32,735 nt of DNA from Chlamydiota bacterium (GTDB lineage Bacteria > Chlamydiota > Chlamydiia > Chlamydiales > Rhabdochlamydiaceae). The stretch covers positions 1-32,735 of the forward strand of contig JABEVM010000231.1 in assembly GCA_013041585.1 (NCBI GenBank). Direction: 5' to 3'. Position numbers and translations under genes: made by a program. The notes below the pieces were generated by a model. It searched no databases. It was given only the letters and a program-made list of their open reading frames with translations, and had not been told where the DNA came from. Below, piece by piece: positions 25,626-32,735 of the stretch (its first letter is position 1; each line of letters begins with the position of its first letter).

Positions 25626-26942
25626 CTAACTCTCCCTATCTTGATTTTTTTTGGTTTTCCAAAGATTTTCGATGGTTTCTGGAAGAATAGAAAGAGTAAC
25701 TTCCTCTTCTACTCTTGAATTCATGTGTTTTAATTTAACTTTTTTTGCTTGCAGCTCTGACTCTCCAATAACAACGACATAGTCTGTGTGAAAGGAGTTT
25801 GCATTCTGTAAGCACTGAGACAATTTTTTCTGGCTAAAATCCATTTGCATTGGAACATGTGCATGTCTGAGATTGCAAAGGAGAGTAAAGCAAAATTCTT
25901 GGCTCTCATTGTCTAATGCGATTATGTAGACAAAAGGATGTGAGGGAATAGGGAATGTACAGTTCTGTTTTTCCATTGTATGCAAAATTCTTTCTATTCC
26001 GGATGCAAAACCGACAGCAGGTAGTGCCGGGCCACCGAGATCTTTGATCAGTTCATCATAACGTCCGCCTGCGCCAATCGTATTTTGCGCGCCTAGCTTG
26101 CCGCATGTGACTTCAAAAACTGTTTGGTTATAATAGTCCAAGCCGCGAACGAGTTTTGCATTGATCTCGTAGGATATTTTCATAGAATCTAAAAGATGAC
26201 ATACCGTTTTAAAATGAGCTTTGGAAGCTTCACTTAAGAAATCTAGTATTGATGGAGCATTTTCAAGCAAGGCTTGATCTTTCGGATCTTTAGAATCTAG
26301 GATGCGAAGAATATTTTTTGTGAACCGAGTTTTGCTGTCTTCGGATAGCTTTTCAAAATTCGGCTGTAAATAGGTAGTTAGAGCTTCTTTATAACTTCTT
26401 CTTGAAGACTCATCGCCTACGGAGTTAATAATAACAGAAAGGTCTTTGATCCCAAGCCTTCTATAAATTTCGCAAACCATGTCGATCATTTCTGCATCTT
26501 GATAAGGAGAAGAAAGGCCTACAACTTCGGCTCCAAACTGATGATGCTGTCTATACCTGCCTGCTTGGGGTCTTTCATATCTAAACATGGGGCCAATATA
26601 AAAGAGCTTAGTAATTTTTGCGGATTCGTACAGCTTGTTCTCGATAAAAGCTCTCATGACAGCAGCAGTTCCTTCAGGTCTAAGAGTTAGAGACCTACCA
26701 GCTTTATCAGGAAATGTGTACATCTCTTTTGTTACAATATCGGAGGAGTCGCCAACGCCCCTTGTGAAGAGATCAGTGTGTTCAAAAATAGGGGTGCGAA
26801 TTTCAGAAAAGCCGTAGTCGCTAGCTGTTTTTCTAAGTACTGATTCTACAAAAGACCACTTGTGAATTTCTTTCCACTGATCTTCCGTCTTAGCCTCTGC
26901 CGGCAAGATGTCAAAAGTCCCTTTGGGAATCGAGTGTTGCAT
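25626..26942 (-). CDS. hisS: Histidyl-tRNA synthetase
   Basis: PKGTFDILPAE, FSEIRTPIFEHTDLFTRGVGDSSDIVTKEMYTF, LTLRPEGTAAVMRA, GPMFRYERPQAGRYRQHHQFGAEVVG, LVRGLDYYNQTVFEV, GAGGRYDELIKDLGG, PAVGFASGIERIL. Confidence 0.97.
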   Translation of the reverse strand: MQHSIPKGTFDILPAEAKTEDQWKEIHKWSFVESVLRKTASDYGFSEIRTPIFEHTDLFTRGVGDSSDIVTKEMYTFPDKAGRSLTLRPEGTAAVMRAFIENKLYESAKITKLFYIGPMFRYERPQAGRYRQHHQFGAEVVGLSSPYQDAEMIDMVCEIYRRLGIKDLSVIINSVGDESSRRSYKEALTTYLQPNFEKLSEDSKTRFTKNILRILDSKDPKDQALLENAPSILDFLSEASKAHFKTVCHLLDSMKISYEINAKLVRGLDYYNQTVFEVTCGKLGAQNTIGAGGRYDELIKDLGGPALPAVGFASGIERILHTMEKQNCTFPIPSHPFVYIIALDNESQEFCFTLLCNLRHAHVPMQMDFSQKKLSQCLQNANSFHTDYVVVIGESELQAKKVKLKHMNSRVEEEVTLSILPETIENLWKTKKNQDRES

Positions 26943-27382
26943 AAACTTCCTTTTACATTTCTTTGAAATTATAGACTCTATTAGGGGAAACTCTCAAGAA
27001 AACTTATTTTTAACGGATCGGTTTTTAAGGCAAAATCAGAAATGGTAAAATGAATACAAATTTTTTGATAGGCATTTTTCCTGGGGGAATTTGTAAACTC
27101 TTAATTTTAAAGGAAATTTTACTAGATAACTTAAATTGCAGGTTTACAAGGTGTTGCCATTTTGACCCAAAATTCAGGGTTGTAACTTTGAGCTTATTTT
27201 GCTAGGATAGTGTCGATCTTTTTGTAAGACAGTAAATTTTGTGTTAAGTTTTGCTTAAAAGCAAGCTTAGATTGTGTTTTGAAACAGTTTAAATGATATA
27301 GCCTTTAGCGGCTAAATGTTAGAGATTGCAATTGTTAACATTTTTTTTGATTAGAAAATAAGAAGGCTAATTAAAGAAAAAA

Positions 27383-27412
27383 TTGACAAGTGAGATTGAT
27401 CCTAGTTACTTT
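27383..27412 (+). promoter_or_regulatory. Candidate sigma-70-type promoter upstream of uhpC
   Basis: TTGACA at 27383-27388 and TACTTT at 27407-27412 (about 18-nt spacing), shortly upstream of the 27445 start. Confidence 0.4.
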
Positions 27413-27444
27413 ACCCGAATTTAATAATTAATCGAGGAAGTTTT

Positions 27445-28872
27445 GTGAGTTTACTAGACCTTATCAGACCCGCTCCTTATATCGATGAAATCAAAGATGA
27501 TGAAACTGTAAAGAAAAACTACAAATATTGGAGAATACGCGTATTCTATAGCATGTATATAGGATATGTATTTTACTATCTTACAAGAAAAAGTTTTACA
27601 TTTGCTATGCCCTCTATGATGCAAGACTTGGGGTATACAAAGAGCGACCTAGGGATACTGGCGAGTATTTTGGCCCTTACCTATGGAGCTAGTAAGTTTG
27701 TTAGCGGAGTTTTAGCAGACCGGACCAATCCTCGTTTCTTCATGGCTATCGGTCTTATTTTAACGGGTGTCGTTAATATAGCATTTGGACTCTCCTCTTC
27801 TATTATTCTATTTGCGATTTTTTGGGGATTAAATGGTTTCTTCCAGGGCTGGGGATGGCCTCCTTGCGCTCGTCTTTTAACTCATTGGTATTCAATTAAA
27901 GAAAGAGGAACCTGGTGGGGTTCTTGGAACACATCTCATAGCGTGGGTGGATTTGCTATCCCTCTTATCGCTGCTGTATGCGCTCAATACTTTGGATGGC
28001 GCTATGCCCTTTATATTCCAGGAATTCTGTGTATAGGGGTTGGATTTTTTCTTATGAATCGCCTAAGGGATACGCCTCAATCGCTTGGCCTTCCTCCAAT
28101 TGAAAAATTTAATAATGACTATGCAACGAATCAGCACGGTAAGGAGCAAGAGCTCCCGATGAAAACTATCCTGTTTGATTACGTGCTACGTAATAAATTT
28201 ATTTGGATTTTAGCGATCGCTTATCTCTTTGTTTATGTCATTCGTACAGCGATTAACGACTGGAGCATGTTATTTCTAGTGGAAACAAAGAACTATAGCC
28301 AAATTACAGCAGGCGCTTGCGTTTCTTGCTTTGAAATTGGTGGAATTTTTGGCAGTTTTGTAGCGGGTTGGGCATCGGATAAAGTCTTTAAAGGTAGAAG
28401 AGGCCCAGTTAACGTTTTATTCAGCTTAGGCGTAATTTTTGCAATTGGAGCGTTTTGGCTTTCTCCTGCAGGTTCTGTTGCCTTAGATTCAGTTTTACTT
28501 TTCACGATAGGATTTTTAATTTTCGGTCCACAAATGCTAATTGGAATGGTCGCAGCGGAAGTCTCTCATAAAAAAGCTGCGGGATCTGCTACTGGATTTG
28601 TTGGATGGATCGCTTACTTAGGGGCGGCATCAGCTGGCTACCCTCTTGGAAAGCTTACCCAAGAATGGGGCTGGAGTAGTTTCTTTGTTATTCTTGCTGC
28701 TTGCGGAGCTATCTCCGTCCTATTGCTCCTTCCTTTATGGTCAATAAGAGCGAGAGTCATTTCTGCTCCTCACGAAGAACAAAAGAAGAACCCCTCTCCT
28801 GCGGAAACAAAAGCTGCAAAAGAGCTTTCTGAAGCAAAGGTTGAGAAAGTAACGGAATCTGTTGAAGTTTGA
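27445..28872 (+). CDS. uhpC: Hexose-phosphate transporter, major facilitator superfamily (organophosphate:Pi antiporter type)
   Basis: 12-TM MFS pattern; YVFYYLTRKSFTFAMPSMMQDLGYTKSDLGILASILALTYGASKFVSGVLADRTNPR, GWGWPPCARLLTHWYSIKERGTWWGSWNTSHSVGG. Confidence 0.93.
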   Translation: MSLLDLIRPAPYIDEIKDDETVKKNYKYWRIRVFYSMYIGYVFYYLTRKSFTFAMPSMMQDLGYTKSDLGILASILALTYGASKFVSGVLADRTNPRFFMAIGLILTGVVNIAFGLSSSIILFAIFWGLNGFFQGWGWPPCARLLTHWYSIKERGTWWGSWNTSHSVGGFAIPLIAAVCAQYFGWRYALYIPGILCIGVGFFLMNRLRDTPQSLGLPPIEKFNNDYATNQHGKEQELPMKTILFDYVLRNKFIWILAIAYLFVYVIRTAINDWSMLFLVETKNYSQITAGACVSCFEIGGIFGSFVAGWASDKVFKGRRGPVNVLFSLGVIFAIGAFWLSPAGSVALDSVLLFTIGFLIFGPQMLIGMVAAEVSHKKAAGSATGFVGWIAYLGAASAGYPLGKLTQEWGWSSFFVILAACGAISVLLLLPLWSIRARVISAPHEEQKKNPSPAETKAAKELSEAKVEKVTESVEV

Positions 28873-28873
28873 C

Positions 28874-28902
28874 CGCAAAAATGAAACAATAACATTTTTG
28901 CG
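28874..28902. terminator. Stem-loop CGCAAAAATG-N9-CATTTTTGCG directly after the uhpC stop
   Basis: Perfect 10-bp inverted repeat; no trailing U-tract, so function is uncertain. Confidence 0.45.
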
Positions 28903-28929
28903 ATATGTCACTTTCTAGAGAGTTTTCCG

Positions 28930-31900
28930 ATGTCTTGGGTTCCGCTTCACGTTCATTCTCAGTATTCTATTTTAGATTCAACTGCCTCTATTTCTTCTAT
29001 AGTAAAAAAAGCTGTAGAGCAAGGAATGTCGGCAGTTGCCTTGACAGATCAAGGCAACCTCTATGGCGCAATCGAGTTTTATAAGACTTGTAAGGCCGCA
29101 AAAATCAAACCCATTTTAGGGTGTGAGCTTTTTGTAGCTCCGGAGTCGAGGAAAGAGAAGAAAAAATCTCCTAATACACCGCATGGTTATCCGATTATCC
29201 TTTTAGCTAAAAATCTAAAAGGCTACGAAAACCTATGTAAGCTCAGTTCCTTAGCTTTCCTTGAAGGTTTTTATTACACCCCAAGAATTGATAAAGAGCT
29301 TTTGCAAAAATATCATGAAGGGCTTGTCTGCCTTTCTGGAAATTTACAAAGTTATTTAGCAACTCTTGCCGTTGAAGGTAAAGAGACGCAGCTTCTGGAA
29401 GAAGCGTTATGGTATAAAAGTCTTTTTGGAGAGGATTTTTATTTAGAAGTGCAAAGACATCCCATGAAGGATGAAGATATTAGAATGAGTGGGATCGAAG
29501 ATGAGCCTTGGCTTTATCAACGCTATCATGATTATGTCGGAAAGCAAGAAAGTATCATCACAGCTTTTCGCGCAGTTTCTGAAAAAACGGGAATTAAGTG
29601 CGTTGCAACAAATGATTCGCATTACATTGACCCTGAAGATTGGAAAGCTCATGAAATTTTAATGAATGTCCAATCCGGAACTCCTTGTGAAATTTGGGAA
29701 AAGGATTCTTTTGGAAACAACAAAAGAAAGATGCTGAACCCAAAACGAGATACTCTGAGCACGCATGAACTCTATTTTAAATCCCCGTCTCAAATTGCAG
29801 AGCTGTTTAGCGATTTTCCTGAAGCAGTAGCTGTAACGCTAGAAATTGCGGAAGGTTGCTCTCTTTCTCTAGATTTTACTGCGAAATATTACCCTGTCTA
29901 CGTCCCTCCTCATCTGGAAGGAAAGCAGCTTGATAAAGAGCAGCGCGCAAAAGAGGCTGCAGACTATTTGCGGCATTTGTGTCATGAAGGAGTAAAAAAA
30001 CGCTACACCCCAGAAAAACTTGCTAAGGTCCAAGAAAAGTATCCCGGAAGAGATCCTTTAGAAGTTGTGTATGATAGATTGAAATACGAACTTGAGATCA
30101 TTATTCCGAAAGGAATGTGCGACTACTTGCTGATCGTTTACGATTTTATCAATTGGGCAAAAAGACGCGGAATTCCTATGGGCCCTGGTCGAGGATCTGG
30201 AGCCGGATCTATTATTTTATATCTTATAGAAATTACAGATATCGAACCTCTTCGATTTAATTTGTTCTTTGAGCGCTTCATCAATCCTGAAAGGATTTCT
30301 TATCCTGATATTGACGTTGATATATGCATGGATAGAAGAGCAGAAGTGATTGATTATACGGTAGAGAAATATGGAAAAGATAAGGTTGCTCAGATCATCA
30401 CCTTTGGTACCATGAAAGCCAAGATGGCAATAAAAGATGTGGGAAGAGTGCTCAATGTTCCTTTGGTCAAAGTGAATGCGATTGCGAAACTTGTTCCTGA
30501 AGATCCAACGATTACACTTGAAAAAGCCTTAGAAATCGATCCCGAACTTCGCCAGCAGTATGAATCTGATGAAGAAGTGCATCGTTTAATGGACTTTGCT
30601 AAAAAATTAGAAGGCTGCGTTCGAAATACGGGAATTCATGCGGCGGGTTTAATTATTTGCGGCGATCCAATTATGGATCATATTCCTGTATGTTCTGCTA
30701 AAGACTCGGATATTGTAGCTACGCAGTTTTCTATGAAGCCTGTGGAATCAGTCGGCATGCTGAAAATTGACTTTTTAGGTCTTAAAACTCTTACTTCGAT
30801 TCAAAAAGCTGTCAATGCACTGCGCACAAGCCGAGGTATTGATATAGATTGGATTAACATATCGTTGGAGAATAAGGCGACTTTTGATCTTCTTAATCAA
30901 GGTAAAACACTTGGTATCTTCCAGCTAGAATCTGGTGGTATGCAGGACTTAGCAAAGCAGCTACAGATAGATAAATTCGAAGAAATTATTGCGGTCGGGG
31001 CACTCTATAGACCAGGTCCGATGGAAATGATCCCTTCTTTCATTCAAAGAAAACACGGAAAAGAAGCGATAGAGATCGACCATCCTCACATGCATGACAT
31101 CTTGTCAGAAACCTATGGGATTATGGTGTATCAAGAGCAGGTCATGCAAATCGCGAGTAAGCTTGCAAACTATACTTTGGGAGAAGGGGATGTTTTGCGA
31201 AGGGCTATGGGGAAAAAAGACAAAGAGGAAATGAATAAGCAAAGGGAGAAGTTTAGGCTTGGAGCTTTGCAAAATGAAATAGATGAAGAAACTTCCATGC
31301 GTATTTTTGATAAGGTAGAAAAATTTGCATCGTATGGTTTCAATAAATCCCATGCGGCGGCTTATGGTTTTTTAACTTATGTCACAGCCTTTCTCAAAGC
31401 GAACTATCCAAGTGAATGGATGGCAGCGTTAATGACATGCGACCGGGATGACCTTACTAAGGTTGCCAAGATTATTCGTGAATGCCAAGTTATGAATATT
31501 GCGATTTTACCCCCTGATATTAATGAGTCCGATAAAGAGTTTGTAGCTGCTGCAAGCGGGATTCGTTTTGCCATGACCGCCATTAAAGGTGTGGGAGAAG
31601 GAGTTGTAGAAATGATCTTGCAGGAGAGAAAAAAAGCGGGTCATTTTATTTCTCTATTTCAATTTTTTCAGAGAATGGATGTAAAGAAAATTGGCAAAAA
31701 AGTCATAGAGTATCTAATTGAAGCTGGTTGTTTTGACTTTACGGGTTGGTCAAGACAGTCAATGGTGGAGAGCGTTGATCCGATGTTTTCTGTTGTAAGC
31801 AGACAGCAGGAGGAAACGGCAAAGGGTGTGATGCACTTATTTGGTTTTGTAGAAGAGGAAAATCGTTTTACTGTACCTCCTCCTTTGAAAACAAGTACTC

Positions 31901-32685
31901 CTAGAGATGTGATCTTGCGCCGCGAAAAAGAACTTCTTGGTTTTTATTTAACTGGCCATCCTATGGATGCCTATAGAACTCTTATGCAGAGGCTATCTTG
32001 TGTACCTCTTGCTGAAATAGGGCGTCTGCCTAACGATAGCGTTTATCGTATTGCAGGGATCATAGAAACTGTACAGATTAAAATCTCTGCAAAGAGCCAG
32101 CGAAAATTTGCTATTCTTTCTGTAGGTGATGGATTCGAGAGAATCGAGATCCCTGTCTGGTCCGATCTTTATGAAGAGAAAACCGCTCTTCTTGTAGAAA
32201 ACCAATTAATTTATGCGGTGTTACACTCTGAAAATAGAGAAGGAAATCAAAGACTTAATGTAAAATGGATAGACGATCTCACTAGGGCCGATGAGGCTAT
32301 GATCTCGACTTGTGATACCTTATGTGAAAAGGTAAAAGGACAAGTGAAAAAAGCAGAGCATTCTGAGAAATACAGACAAAATTCTTCAAAAGATAAATCT
32401 ATGGAAAAGAAAACACAAGAAGTCAAAGCTGTCCTATCCAAGCTTGTTGTAAAACTTGATGTAAATCTCATGAGGCACAGCCATATACTAGATCTTAAAA
32501 ATATTTTTTACTCCTTTCATGGGAGTACACCGATTTATCTTCAGTTTTATGATACTGAAGTCAAATCGATCGCTACGATTGAAATTACCTCGCTTTATGG
32601 AGTTTCATATAGTCAAGAACTGGAAAAAGCTCTACAATCTCTTACATTTATTAAAGAAATTTGTTTAGAAGAGCTAAAGAAATAG
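28930..32685 (+). CDS. dnaE: DNA polymerase III subunit alpha
   Basis: PHP domain PLHVHSQYSILDSTASISSIVKKAVEQGMSAVALTDQGNLYGAIEFY; polymerase motifs GPGRGSGAGSIILYLIEITDIEPLRFNLFFERFINPERISYPDIDVDI, RNTGIHAAGLII, GALYRPGPMEMIPSFIQRKHG, YGIMVYQEQVMQIA, FNKSHAAAYGFLTY. Confidence 0.97.
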   Translation: MSWVPLHVHSQYSILDSTASISSIVKKAVEQGMSAVALTDQGNLYGAIEFYKTCKAAKIKPILGCELFVAPESRKEKKKSPNTPHGYPIILLAKNLKGYENLCKLSSLAFLEGFYYTPRIDKELLQKYHEGLVCLSGNLQSYLATLAVEGKETQLLEEALWYKSLFGEDFYLEVQRHPMKDEDIRMSGIEDEPWLYQRYHDYVGKQESIITAFRAVSEKTGIKCVATNDSHYIDPEDWKAHEILMNVQSGTPCEIWEKDSFGNNKRKMLNPKRDTLSTHELYFKSPSQIAELFSDFPEAVAVTLEIAEGCSLSLDFTAKYYPVYVPPHLEGKQLDKEQRAKEAADYLRHLCHEGVKKRYTPEKLAKVQEKYPGRDPLEVVYDRLKYELEIIIPKGMCDYLLIVYDFINWAKRRGIPMGPGRGSGAGSIILYLIEITDIEPLRFNLFFERFINPERISYPDIDVDICMDRRAEVIDYTVEKYGKDKVAQIITFGTMKAKMAIKDVGRVLNVPLVKVNAIAKLVPEDPTITLEKALEIDPELRQQYESDEEVHRLMDFAKKLEGCVRNTGIHAAGLIICGDPIMDHIPVCSAKDSDIVATQFSMKPVESVGMLKIDFLGLKTLTSIQKAVNALRTSRGIDIDWINISLENKATFDLLNQGKTLGIFQLESGGMQDLAKQLQIDKFEEIIAVGALYRPGPMEMIPSFIQRKHGKEAIEIDHPHMHDILSETYGIMVYQEQVMQIASKLANYTLGEGDVLRRAMGKKDKEEMNKQREKFRLGALQNEIDEETSMRIFDKVEKFASYGFNKSHAAAYGFLTYVTAFLKANYPSEWMAALMTCDRDDLTKVAKIIRECQVMNIAILPPDINESDKEFVAAASGIRFAMTAIKGVGEGVVEMILQERKKAGHFISLFQFFQRMDVKKIGKKVIEYLIEAGCFDFTGWSRQSMVESVDPMFSVVSRQQEETAKGVMHLFGFVEEENRFTVPPPLKTSTPRDVILRREKELLGFYLTGHPMDAYRTLMQRLSCVPLAEIGRLPNDSVYRIAGIIETVQIKISAKSQRKFAILSVGDGFERIEIPVWSDLYEEKTALLVENQLIYAVLHSENREGNQRLNVKWIDDLTRADEAMISTCDTLCEKVKGQVKKAEHSEKYRQNSSKDKSMEKKTQEVKAVLSKLVVKLDVNLMRHSHILDLKNIFYSFHGSTPIYLQFYDTEVKSIATIEITSLYGVSYSQELEKALQSLTFIKEICLEELKK

Positions 32686-32735
32686 CTTCTTAAGGCTGTT
32701 TGATTGACAGAATAAATTTTTGTCCAGTACACTTC

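Noticed and set aside
1-32735. CRISPR arrays, transposons, prophage or toxin-antitoxin modules
   Set aside because: No regularly spaced repeats, transposase/integrase motifs, phage genes or paired small toxin-antitoxin ORFs were recognised on either strand.

Overview
This is a low-GC chlamydial chromosome segment. The gene order matches, from memory, two blocks of the Chlamydia trachomatis chromosome. One is the gltX/tsp/euo/recJ/secDF/uppS/cdsA/cmk/plsC neighbourhood. The other is the trxA/trmL(spoU)/mip/hisS/uhpC/dnaE neighbourhood. They are joined by an accessory stretch (about 19.2-23.9 kb) that ends at a tRNA-Leu(CAG). The divergence and the extra genes (purA, a GT1 glycosyltransferase, a lipase, a PI3/PI4-kinase-like protein) suggest an environmental or amoeba-associated chlamydia rather than Chlamydia sensu stricto; this is inference. 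The most notable items are: (1) a PI3/PI4-kinase-fold protein (2750-4138), a candidate effector acting on host phosphoinositides; (2) gltX broken by two closely spaced in-frame stop codons just after the KLSKR motif while the downstream frame stays intact; (3) a single-ORF CMP-kinase/PlsC acyltransferase fusion; (4) the late-gene repressor EUO with repeated palindromic elements in its upstream region; (5) a winged-helix protein with a DUF6314-like C-terminus, divergent from a stand-alone BPL_N-like protein. No CRISPR array, transposase or phage gene was seen. All family calls come from reading motifs by eye, without a database search.
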